Below are positions 46,111-56,702 of a stretch of DNA of 64,000 nucleotides, one piece after another (position 1 is the stretch's first letter; every line of letters begins with the position of its first letter). The DNA comes from Rusavskia elegans. Taxonomy: Eukaryota; Ascomycota; Lecanoromycetes; Teloschistales; Teloschistaceae. The DNA lies in contig SAUG01000023.1 of NCBI GenBank assembly GCA_011316305.1, positions 1 to 64,000 on the forward strand, in the 5' to 3' direction. The notes beneath the pieces are model-generated. The model ran no database searches, was not told where the DNA came from, and saw only the letters and a program-made list of their open reading frames with translations. The position numbers and the translations under genes were made by a program.

Positions 46111-46536
46111 ATGGGTAGCGGTCGCGCAAAGATGCGATGTTAACGGGAGATTCCAGGCACCAGGCAAAGATAGGGTTAACCCTATGCACCCCTTTTCCAG
46201 AGGGACTTCGGGAGGGTGAGCCTTGGAGAAATGTTTGTCGCCTTTCGACTCGCTACGCAACACGATAACGAGGATGAAGAACTTGTAGGATGGAAACGGC
46301 TTGACGAGAGAGGCGATTTCAGTGGTTTTGATGCCGGGAGAGCAGGTGCCGGGCAGTCAGTCAGGGAGTTGATGGCCGTCATAGACAGTGAGACGACACA
46401 GACGAAGATGTTGTCATTCCACTCATCGAATGGGTCATTATGATATCATTGGGTATTCTTAGTTTCATAAATGGAAGGTCACTTCTCCGTCACTTCCCTC
46501 AGTGGTTGCCATGGCTCACCATCTCCCCACCGATCA
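46111..46536. other. Spacer with a telomere-like palindrome
   Basis: At 46171-46185 lies the palindromic ATAGGGTTAACCCTAT. The remainder has no gene; a plus frame at 46216-46443 is short and acidic without pattern. Confidence 0.5.
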
Positions 46537-47529
46537 CTAGTCAACCCAAGCACTCCCGGCAGGGCTCAACCCCCTCTCCAGCTGCCTCTCATAGGAAACC
46601 TGTCTCAATCTGTTGTTTTCTCGTGGTGTCAGACCAAGGTAAAGCTCCACTCCAGCGGCGTGTAGAAACAGCGCCATCCACAATGCCATGCCGAAGCTCA
46701 GGCGTAAAGCGGATGCAATCTGTTCCGGCTGGCTTCCGAACTTTGCCTGCACAATGGCGAGGGTATCGGGTGTTGCTCCAGGCTGGCCGCATGATGGGTA
46801 AAAGGCGTTGACTTTCTCGCTCGTGTCCAGTATGGACAGGAGCTCCCCGCATGTCATAGTAGTGTTGTAGTTGCTGATCTTACTTGCGATGAGGGCTGAG
46901 AGGATCATTATTAGACGCATGGTGACGATGGTGCCTAGGTAGAACACAGCCCTCAACATCCAAGCACGATGTTGGTCGATTTGTAGGCGCTTGATGTTGT
47001 AGTATGCCAAGGCGATGCTGACGGTGGAGATGATGACGAGTACTCCGACTCCCGCTTGTGTGGACAGGGAGCCGCCAAAGGCTCGCCTCGCGATCATGAG
47101 TGCGCCAACGTTGCTGATGATGACAAGGGTGACAACGAGATAGCCGTTGATGCGGTGGGCCATCAGGAATTTGTGACGGATGACGGGTATGAACTGCCAG
47201 ACCATAAGGAGACCGGCAGGGAGAATGGTGGCGAGGTGGATTGTGATGCCGATGCGATGAATGCCGTGGCTGTACCAGTACCACTCGCCGGGTGAGGCAC
47301 CGTTGGCATAGCTACTGCTGGCGGAGCCGGAGATGTTCAGATAGGAAAGACGGGCGAGGGAGAAGCCCACGAGGGCTCCGGCGAAGATGATGACTAGGCA
47401 GATCAGAATGGTAAGTTCAAATTTGGAAGGGGTTGACTAACAGAATGAGAAGTTGTAGCCCTTTTGAAAGCCGAGGCGTTGGTAGCCACGTCTCCAGAAC
47501 TGGACCAATCTGTTTGGAATCTTTTCATC
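46537..47529 (-). CDS. DUF2306-type multi-pass membrane protein
   Basis: Exon 47393-46537 plus an upstream exon ending at 47442 (48-bp intron, GTTAGT donor, CTAG acceptor). The junction restores NFSFFIIFAGALVGFSLARL. The protein then has SPGEWYWYSHGIHRIGITIH, LMVWQFIPVIRHKFLMAHRI-NGY, a run of membrane helices, RLQIDQHRAWMLRAVFYLGT (the DUF2306 His/Arg signature), and a final helix FGMALWMALFLHAAGVELYL. Five to seven TM segments are visible. The coding text can be followed back to about 47529 (RLVQFWRRGYQRLGFQKGYN) but no ATG is in that frame, so a first short exon is missing from this call. Function is unknown; the conserved His residues suggest a heme or metal membrane protein, which is speculation. 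Confidence 0.8.
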
Positions 47530-48230
47530 TTGACTGGTCGATGGATGAGGGGGGGATACACTTCGATCTGCCGTGCAAAAGGTTCTCGGATCCATTGTGA
47601 GTCTAAGTTCAATACTTCGGTGGAGAAAGGCAAGATACTGAGGGATGGGGGAATATTCGAGGATTGTGACTTACATACTTCACGGGGGGGAGGGAGGTAT
47701 CTTATATCACACAATGTTTCTCAATGTTATGAAAATCGTTCGCTTCGATCCATCTAGTGGTACCTCTTTGGGTTATCCATGCGATGCTGAGTGGTGACAG
47801 AAAAGTTTTGCGACAGACGGAGCGCATGGACGACCTGAAGAGGTTTAGCGACGCATGGGCGACTGAGAAAGGCTAGACCGAGGGTTCTGCCAAGCCACCT
47901 TAGCCGAGCGCGAATCGCACTCGATAAGGTAAGGCTGACTGCAGGCCAAAGATCTCATCCAATCATACTCTGGCATTTGTTCCGCGCTACGTCATCTTGC
48001 CGAAATGATACGAGTACGTCAGATAGGAAATCTTTTACTCCCCCTACATCCCGACAACTTTGGCGAACTATGAACGCTACACCAGGGTACTGAATAAGAG
48101 CATCATGCCTTCCAATCTGTGGTCTGAACTTTGTTTGGCGTAAGACAGACAGCAATCCATCTCACTGCATGACAATGACTCGACGTGGAAGAGACGGAAG
48201 AGCATGAATCCACTCCAATCTCTCTGAACG
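47530..48230. other. Divergent promoter region
   Basis: Lies between the DUF2306 gene and the Zn2Cys6 gene, transcribed away from each other; should contain both promoters and the unplaced first exon of the former. No repeat is seen. Confidence 0.5.
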
Positions 48231-49786
48231 ATGGTGAATCCTGGCAAACCCTCGGGTGCTTGCGAGCTTTGTCGCAAACGTCGTATCAAGGTGAGATGCC
48301 TCGATCCAATCCCACTTCATGGCTGAGCCACGTCCAGTGTGATGAAGCAAAGCCGACTTGCTCCTATTGCCTGAAAAGGCAACTCCCATGTTGGTTTCCC
48401 AGGTCACAGTTCGAGGTCGCCTGGAGAGATCAAAATCGAGTGGCAAGCAATGCGGTCCAACGCCGATTGAACGCCAGGGACAAAGCCATTCCCGATGCTG
48501 AGCGCTCAAGCAAAGAGATGACCAGGCCTGACACCTTCAACGTCCCACGCGTCCTGCCACAGGATCATGAGCATTATGCTCTCACTTTCTTGTTCAACTC
48601 TTACCTTCTGCCGTCAACCCTCTCGAACCATCAGGCAGGCTTTCTCGGATGCGTGTATCCCGTCTGGACCCAGGCAGCTCCTTCATCGCCGCTGCGGCCC
48701 GCTGTCAATGCCGTAGCTCAGGCCTTGTTGGAGGCATGGTCATATCTCAATCCAAATGCACCCCAGTCTTTAGCCCGAGCGCACTATGCACAAGGCGTTG
48801 TGGCCGTTAGACGACAGTTGCAGAATGCCGAAGATATCGACGACGACCTTCTGTTGGCCACCCTTCTGCTGGATATGTACGATGGAATCAGGTCCTTCTG
48901 TGGAGCCCGGCCTCATGAAGGTCCACACGTGAGAGGAAGTGCGGCTATGATCGAGAATCGACGAAAATTACCCGTCAACAGCAAGACTTCTCAGGAGACA
49001 TTGTTAGGGGTACGTAGCCGCATTGTGGGCGATGCACTTCAGAAAGGGGAACACGTCTCGCCAAATGTCCTTACTTGGACAACAAGCATACAGAGCAGCC
49101 CTAGAACGCCGGAACTCGATCTCGAAACGATTAATATTGAAGTGGCTAACCTGCAAGTTTCGGCGTTGGGACTGAAGGCTAATTCCGCAGGGGTGGCAAG
49201 GTTGGGCTCAGAATTACTTACCAAAGCCAACGAGCTTGATGAGAGACTTATCGCATGGGCCGCAACTCTGCCTGAAGAATGGATCCCTCATTGCATCGTG
49301 GGTTCTGAGACCCTTCCCCGGAGCATCCGCGACGCGGGCCTGTACCAAGATCACTGCACTGTCCACAAAAGTATATGGACCGCCGATGCTCTCAACATAC
49401 ACTGTTGCTCGCACATCAAGATCAAGCTCGTAACCCTAGCCTGCCTGGAGTATGTGACACAGTCGGCGGCGGACGCTACTCGGACGAACGCCCGCGCCAC
49501 TTTACAGGGCTTGGCCGACATGGTCTGTGCCAGTGTCCCCTTTTATCTTGGAGACAGAGTCGAAGTCCGACGAATCGATGATAGAAGTGTAAAGTACCCA
49601 CAACCTGGAAACAGTGTCACACCCGATGAACATTACGTTCCAGCGGCTGCGTACGGTGGGATGCTCCTCATGAAAAGACTTGTGGAGCTTCTCAAGCTAG
49701 GGCCACATCTGCGAGCGGGTCAGCAACAATGGATTTTGGGGCAAATGGGACGGATCAAGAATATCTATCTCGCTAAACCGGCATGA
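48231..49786 (+). CDS. Zn2Cys6 transcription factor
   Basis: ATG 48231 and a 47-bp intron (48291-48337, GTGAGA..GTCCAG) put the Zn2Cys6 cluster together: CELCRKRRIK-CDEAKPTCSYCLKRQLPCWF, with the exact C-x2-C-x6-C-x6-C-x2-C-x6-C spacing at residues ~10-37. An intron inside this motif is common in the family and fixes the start. The product has 502 residues; the rest (LPQDHEHYALTFLFNSYLLP, LEAWSYLNPNAPQSLARAHY, LLLATLLLDMYDGIRSF) resembles the fungal-specific regulatory region of DUF3468-type factors. It probably binds CGG-containing promoter sites. It sits 1.6 kb upstream of the GMC oxidoreductase and 8-15 kb from the isocyanide-type genes, so a cluster regulator is possible but unproven. Confidence 0.92.
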
Positions 49787-51426
49787 GCTATTCTGCTAAT
49801 CAACAAGAGTGCGTTGGCTCTCAGAGATCTCCCATGAGTTTGGTTCCTAAAGAAGCTGACAATCCAGGGAAAGCTGAGACATAAATGAGATCAATCAGCA
49901 GGAGGTCCACCCCCATGTCTAGGTCATTAGTAATAACCGCACGGTGGCCCAGCCGAACAACCATTGACCTGCTGAGCGTCATAACTAGGCTTTGGGACAA
50001 TTGTCGGTGGCGGCGGTTACCAGTCATGATCGACAGTATCGATATTGTCGCTTGAACCTGCCATCGCCAAAACCACAACAGCGCAGGATTTTGATACCGC
50101 CGAGTGGCAACCGACTCAAGGGTGTATGACTTATCACATCTCCCCATTCTTGCCGCGCCCGCCACCTTGCAACGAGCTTACGAGATCCGGTCAATGTTGC
50201 TTAGGCCGTGTTGTATACTTTGTTGCCATGCGCCTTTTCTTCAAGGTAGGGCAAGCTTGGGAGGATGTACCTGTGGTACCTGTCTACAGGATGAGAGAGG
50301 AGTAGTAAGCGGCAGATGTTCAGCATCATTCTCCGTGGCAAATTCATGACCCAGCCGGACATAGCTCTCAAAGGGCTATGGTGACAAAGAGAAATCGAAA
50401 TTGGGGCTTCTCTTGGTGCTTGCCTTCCCTCAATTCTGCCGGAAGGGCCGGAGTCTCCTGTTGCATCCATATTGACGGTGGAGGATCGATCCAGAAGGGT
50501 TCTGGATGTTGCAAGGAAGAAAGACCATAGGATCGGATTCTCCGGAGGTATTAAGATGCGAAAGCGGGTTGTCTTTCGTCCACAGTGGCTGGGACGGCCA
50601 ATCAGCTGAGCGAGAGCAGCTGAAGTCAATGATTCTCTCCATTGACCAATCCGAGCGCTGCAGACGTCGCGACGATATTCGCGCAATCTTCTCCTCTGGG
50701 AGAGTATAGACTTACGGCCATAGGCACATCGACAAATCTGGAGGCAGCATTCCCAGACAAACGGTCTAGGAACGGCGAATAGCAACGTGGGGGTGGGCAT
50801 GTAGTGCAATCTGGACTGTTCTCATCCTCCGCCCGGCAGGAAGCGGCAATCTCGAAGGATCCGGCTTGATCCCATTAGTTTCCAGATCTGTATATATCCC
50901 ATGCAGCTAAAAGTGAAGGGCCTTTCATCGTGTCTGGTTCGATGGTCATATTTGATATTCCCTCTGGTTGAAGGCATTACGAGATATCAATATCGATCCA
51001 GCCACCGTCTCTTCGTTACTAGAAAAGACCGCCGTTACTTCCGTGGAATGTGTGGCCGAGAGGATCATGACTTCCTGCCCATGTCTCGCTAGTAGGTCGC
51101 TGATTCCACTGCAGCGATAGTGGGCAGGTGGGCATACAAAACGGAAAAAATGGAAGGAGCGATGGATCAAGTCGTTCCAAATAAAATTCCCCTTTGTTCT
51201 TCCTCTCAATTCTTCCATCTCTCATCGTTCACTACAATTGCTTACAGCTTTCGCGACACACTGCCCGAGTTACACCTCAAGCAGATATTGTAAGTATCTT
51301 TTCCCCTCGCATGTTCACATTCTGAGACTCATAGGACCTCGCCCACTGCAATTCAGCTCATCACTGCATCAGCACCAGGCCCTTCCTTTGTTGTGTTCGT
51401 ACCCATCTGCTTATCCATCTTCGACC
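49787..51426. other. Intergenic upstream of the GMC oxidoreductase
   Basis: About 1.6 kb. A 202-codon minus-strand frame (50809-50201) is present but lacks any recognisable domain and has irregular composition. The part just before 51427 is C/T-rich with GTATATATCC at 50889, suitable for a promoter. Confidence 0.4.
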
Positions 51427-53416
51427 ATGCTTGGACCCGTAATGTCCCACCCTAGCCGGCTACTGCTCTTAATCGTCACGGCAACAATTGCTGTAGCATA
51501 TCCGGACAGATTTGCCAAACCCTGGGCAGCTTCCTCACCCTGCAAAGATAATACCTTTGACTATGTGGTCATTGGTGCCGGTACGGCTGGTCTGACACTT
51601 GCAGCCCGACTGGCAGCAGGCTCCTCGTACAGCGTGGCTGTCATCGAAGCTGGTGGCTATTACGAGCAGGACAATGGCAACATTAGTGTCATCCCAGGTT
51701 ATGCTACCCAGTTCTCTGGGACAGATCCTACCAACATCCAGCCCTTGGTCGATTGGGGGTTCGTGACCGTGCCTCAGAAGGCAAGCCATGCTCCATTCTC
51801 AAGATCCGTTCAGTCTTGACATTTTCCTGACCAGGTCGATAGGGAGTTGATGGCAGACGGTTACACTACACTCGCGGCAAAACTGTTGGAGGAACCTCTG
51901 CCAGAAACTGGCTTTACTACCAACGGTGAGCTCCGATCTACCCTGCTACTGACAATCTCTTACGCCCTCTAGACCCAATGCCGGCTCGCTAGACAAGTGG
52001 GCAGATGTGGCTGGCGACGACAGCTACAAGTTCAGAAACCTTCTTCCATACTTCAAAAAGAGCGTCCAGTATACTCCACCAGTCATTATCGCTTCGAACA
52101 GCACGAATAATCAAGATCCCAACGCCTGGAGTCCAACTGGTGGACCGCTACAGATCTCTCACGGCAATTTTGTTGATCCCTTCGGCACATGGGTGCAGCC
52201 AGCAGCTGAGAAACTTGGTATGACGCGAATTGACGGCTTCCAATCGGGCAAACTACTCGGAAGCGCCTATGTGCCTTTTACTATCGATCCGAAGAACCAG
52301 CAGCGATCATCGTCTGAGTCTAGCTTCCTGCGGTCGCTACCTCAAAAGGCTCGCCTTCAAGTCTACGACCATACTCTTGCCCAGAAAATTCTTTTTGATC
52401 GACGCAACACAGCTACGGGGGTCGTCGCTTCATCCAACAACATCGTGTTTACCCTCAAAGCTCGGAAAGAGGTTATCCTATCCGCCGGCGTCTTCCAATC
52501 CCCTCAGATCCTTATGCTTTCCGGTATTGGTCCGGCATCTACTCTCGCCAAACACAACATCCCTCTTCGCATTGACCTCCCAGGAGTCGGTTCCAATCTT
52601 CAAGACCATCCCTGGTTCGGGACCGATTTCCGTGTCAACGTCCCTACAGCGTCCTCATTGCTAAACAGCCCCGCCGTCTTCAGCCAGGCCCAAGAGGCCT
52701 ACAACAAGTTTGCCACCGGCCCTCTCACTATCCCAGCCACCGGATTCCTAGCTTGGGAGAAGGTACCACCCACTCTTCGATCGAATCTCTCAGCATCAGC
52801 GATTCACATACTTGATACTTCCTTCCCCGCCGACTGGCCGGAGCTCGAACACATCCCTATCAATGCTTACATTGGGTATCAACGCAACTATCAGAAGGAA
52901 GATCCTACCGACGGGTACAATTACGGAACCGTTGCCACCCTTCTCGCCGCACCACTTTCTCGTGGCACCGTATCGATCTCCTCCTCCAATCCTGCTGACC
53001 CTCCCCTTATCGATCCAAACTATCTCTCTCATCCTGTCGACGCAGAGATTGCCGTAGTCGCTGTCCGCCGCCAGCGTGACTTCTGGGCCCAGATGAAAGG
53101 CGTCACTGTTGGGGATGAGGCACTACCGGGCAAAAACGTGACAAGCGATGAGGATATACTCACGTTCGTCAAACAGAGTTTGGGCATTGCTCCACATGCT
53201 GGATGTACGTGCGCTATGGGGAAGAAGGGTGTCGAGGGGAGTGTGGTCGATAACAAAGCACGCGTCTTCGGTACGCAGGGCTTGAGGGTCGTTGATTCGA
53301 GTATCTTTCCGCTTTTGCCTCCCGGCCATATTACGGCTACGGTCTATGCGATTGCGGAGAAGATTGCTGACGATATTCTGAGGGGAAAGGGGAATGGGCG
53401 GGGGAAAAGATGGTAG
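51427..53416 (+). CDS. Secreted GMC oxidoreductase (FAD, aryl-alcohol/glucose oxidase type)
   Basis: Exons 51427-51780, 51843-51925 and 51973-53416 give 626 residues. The first intron (62 bp) uses a GC donor (GCAAGC) and the AG at 51842; only this choice restores GVDGRRLHYTRGKTVGGTSA. The N-terminus is a signal peptide (LLLLIVTATIAVAYP), so the enzyme is exported. Then DYVVIGAGTAGLTLAARL (FAD GxGxxG), the GGTSARN motif, the second GMC signature region ILSAGVFQSPQILMLSGIGP, and near the end HAGCTCAMG and SIFPLLPPGHITATVYAIAE, holding the usual catalytic His and second His/Asn region. It would oxidise an alcohol and make hydrogen peroxide. Substrate unknown. It may act with the neighbouring oxidative genes, which is inference. 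Confidence 0.92.
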
Positions 53417-53708
53417 ATGGTTGAGTGTGGGGTGGGCCGATTGGGCTTTTCTCTCTGTTCTTGTCATTTTCTTCAAGTATTGTCACGTTTCGAGAGTTTG
53501 CATGGTTGAAATATAGTATCAGCTTGCTACGGATTGCATGTATAGCTTGAAATGGTATCTGGTGTTCTTATTCGTTTTTTGAATTCTCACTCAACTTGCT
53601 GGCGCAGATCCAAAGCCCTGAGAATTGACTTGACTCCTCTGGCTGTATTTGGTGCCTTGCCTGTAATTTGACAGCCTAATTCGGAGATATATCTCTTTGC
53701 CCAACGTC
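53417..53708. other. Convergent 3' spacer
   Basis: Short region between the 3' ends of the GMC and flavin monooxygenase genes. T-rich tracts near 53570 may serve as polyadenylation signals. Nothing else seen. Confidence 0.5.
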
Positions 53709-55733
53709 TTACATACAATATTTACGCTTGTATTCCCTTCCGGTATCCTTCAAATCAGCAGCAAAGCACGGCTCCACCAGATTCCCTTTCCACCCTTTCT
53801 GTCGGTGACTCGTCAATCCCAACTGCTCCAACAGCGCATCCGCGTAATCCACCACGTCAAAGTAAAACCAGCTGCCCAGCTCCCCTTTGTTTAGGTAGCG
53901 TCGTCGATCCCATGCCACGGTCTCGGCAATTTCTTGCTCCATTTGAGAGCGAGTGGGCAGGTTGCGGATTTGACCGTCGAGATAGGCGACTGACCACAGT
54001 GCTTGGATTTCCGCGGTGCGGAAATTGTTGCCGACGACCATTTTGCCGAGAAAGACGATGGAGTGGGTGGGATCGGAGGGAGGGGCGATGGCTTTGTAGA
54101 GGCGGAAGGGCGTGTCGCTGGGTGCGATCTTGCGGTATGCAGGTGGATGCTTGAGGGCAGGGAATTGGGATAGGATGGTGGGATCGGCGGCCTTTTCGAG
54201 GGCGGACCAGTAGGCTTGTGTTTGGGGGTCGGCGGAGTTGAGAGGTACTGGGAGGCCGAGTTCGAAGGCTTCGTGGGTTGGAAAGAGGGTTGATTTTGCT
54301 GACCACCCGGTACAGTAGACTAGGACGTCGATGGGTAGGGTCAATGGCTTGGATTCTTGAGTAGAGCCGCTGCGGCGAGCTTTGAGGGTTATAGAAGCTT
54401 CCGAGAGATGGGATATGTCTCTCCGATGCACGTGAACGTTCTTCGCGATGGCGGATAAGAAGTCGGGATGATTACAGACACCGGAGCTGTCATTTTGCCA
54501 AAATATTCTGGAAAGTGTCAATGTCTGCAACTGGAAGCATCTTCGGGTTTAGGGGGTACCTACGGTGTGTCATACTCCAAATTCGCAAATCCCATCTCTT
54601 TGCCTTCCTCCCGTTGATAGTCATGGAACTCCCTCAGCCCTTTGTCAAATCCATCCCATAAGCGCTTGACATACCACCGCCCGAGAAAGTTGCTCTGCAA
54701 TAACCATTTCAACCATCCCCACGTATTACCAAATCGATTGGGAAGAAAACTGGCGAGGAATCTGTTGTAGAATCCTTCATTCGAGTTCGCATATTGCTCC
54801 GTCATGGCTGGAGCGACGAAGAATGCCGAAGGTCCGTTACCGTCCTCCCGGATGATCCAGTGGATTTTTCTGCTCACGGGCGCTTTTGCACATGCGTAGG
54901 CTACGTCGGCGGCGGATTTGGCGCCGCCGATTATGCAGATGTTTTGCACTGATGGATCCTCGAGAAGGAGGGTTTGTGACTGCCCGAAGGATTTGTGGTG
55001 GAGAGTTCTGCCTTTAAAGTCGGAAGAACCGGGGAGGGTTGGGATCTGGGGCTGGGAGGTCATGCCGGTTGCGTCGATGAGTTTGGCGGTACGGACTTTT
55101 CGATTTCCGTTGTAAGTGATTTCCCAATTTGCGCCGTCGGCGGTATCGGCTGCTTGGATTTTGGTAATGCTTTCGACGTAGGAGTTGAATGAGATGCGGT
55201 CTCGGATAGTTTGGCCGGAGTAGGTGTGGTCGTCGACGTAGGATTCGAGGTAGGCGGTGGTGTATTTCCCGGGAAAGAAGCCGTAGTATTGTTCTGGGGG
55301 TGGTGTCATGGGTCGATCTGAGAATTCGGCCATTCGGACAGGAGTCTGTGTCCAGAAATCTTTGTAGATTCGTTCTGAAGAGATGAGTCAGAATAGAGAG
55401 CATGGCAGCTTGTTGCTTGTTTTGACAGATCCGTTGGTATCGCTGGTCATAGTTGCAAAGCACTTTGTAAAGAGTGTGGTATGTACATTCACGGAGGGCA
55501 TGGAAGGAAGAGCGAGACAGACAAAGGAAGTGGGCGTACTTGAGCTCCATGTCCCACCTACGACGTCGTCGCTTTCGAGTAGCAGCAACCTGGCATCAAG
55601 ATGGATATCCAAGTAGTAGCGTGCTGCTTGTATACCGTATAGACCTGGACACACGTAGATGGTTTAGCTGATGATTACAGTCGTACAACGATCGTCTCAG
55701 CTCACCCGTGCCAATGATTACGATGTCGTACAT
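53709..55733 (-). CDS. Flavin-containing monooxygenase, NADPH-dependent
   Basis: Exons 55733-55706, 55644-55540, 55374-54564 and 54507-53709 join to 580 residues. The first intron splits the FAD site (MYDIVIIGTG-LYGIQAARYY). The third exon has KRIYKDFWTQTPVRMAEF, YFPG-type FFPGKYTTAYLESYVDDH, LIDATGMTSQPQIPTLPGSS and the NADPH Rossmann NICIIGGAKSAADVAYACAK. The last exon holds VLVYCTGW, the counterpart of the FATGY motif, and IVFLGKMVVGNNFRTAEIQA. The 165-bp second intron is long for the locus. It should hydroxylate N, S or C centres or run a Baeyer-Villiger oxidation. Its position 1 kb from the isocyanide synthase 3' end, on the same strand, makes it the best candidate for an extra tailoring enzyme. 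Confidence 0.9.
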
Positions 55734-56702
55734 CGTCAGTGAAGCTTCTGGGGTACTGCGCCTGCTGTTTGCTAGAAGATTACGAGAAGATTGCCTACGA
55801 TTGCTAAGACATTACACTGTCTCTCATCGTCTCTATATTTGTTCATTGACTCGTTCAGCTCTATGGCGGCAATGATACGGCTAAGCGCTAGCCTTACAGA
55901 GGATCTACGTCATTACCCCTGGCTCGACCTTCTGTTTTGGGAGATGTAACCCTAACCCTAAGTCTGCCTTATCTCCGCCCTCGTCGTTGATCTTTCAGCT
56001 GGTGGGGCCCAACTCCAGATCCTGAAGTAGAAGCTCAGCTGGCCGCCGAAGCTAGAAATTGGACTGGACTTGAGCCTTTGAGAGATAACTTGTGTCAAAC
56101 AACGGGATACAACGATGGCGGAAGCCCTGGGTCGCACTTTTTTTCATTGTCACAGTTCTCCAGGTTACACAGTCCGTCCTCTCTCTATGCTATGATTACA
56201 GTGCTGCGCTGAAAGGTTCATCCTGGGAACTCACCAAAGTCAAAGACGAACTTGAAGGCTGTAGAAACATTGTTTAAGCTCTTGAGCCAATCATGAGGCA
56301 GCCTTCCAACCGTGCCCCCCAACATGTCTACGCGTGCCTCCCTCTAAGTTATAAGCGCTATAGGCGCGGGCTAAAGCACTTAATCTACAGTAACGATCTT
56401 ACCGCGCGGCAGGTCTCAAGCAGCTCCCCAGGGGGGGTATTTCGTGTATATAATTCTCTAATCAAGTAGCCAGAACGAACCTTGTGTGGTCTCGTAATAC
56501 CGTTAAGTATACTTTGTAACGATTGTCCTGCGCCAGCCAACCCAGCATCGCAACGACCACTGAAGGTATGACAGTTAATCTAATCGCCCCCTGGTTTCTC
56601 TATCCCGCCAGCCCAAATGCAGCATCAATTTCAATCCCAAATCATACAATTTCACTTCACCTTCTCTCAACTGCTCTAGCCTCGCTCGCTCAGCCTATCT
56701 AC
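55734..56702. other. Intergenic between flavin monooxygenase and isocyanide synthase
   Basis: Promoter of the monooxygenase and 3' flank of the isocyanide synthase. A telomere-like TAACCCTAACCCTAA is found at 55947-55961, about 215 bp upstream of the monooxygenase ATG; telo-box-like elements can act in promoters. A 61-codon plus frame at 56092-56277 starts with a hydrophobic stretch but is too short to support. Confidence 0.5.

Noticed and set aside
50201..50809. 202-codon minus-strand frame
   Set aside because: No recognisable motif, uneven composition; cannot be supported without transcript data.
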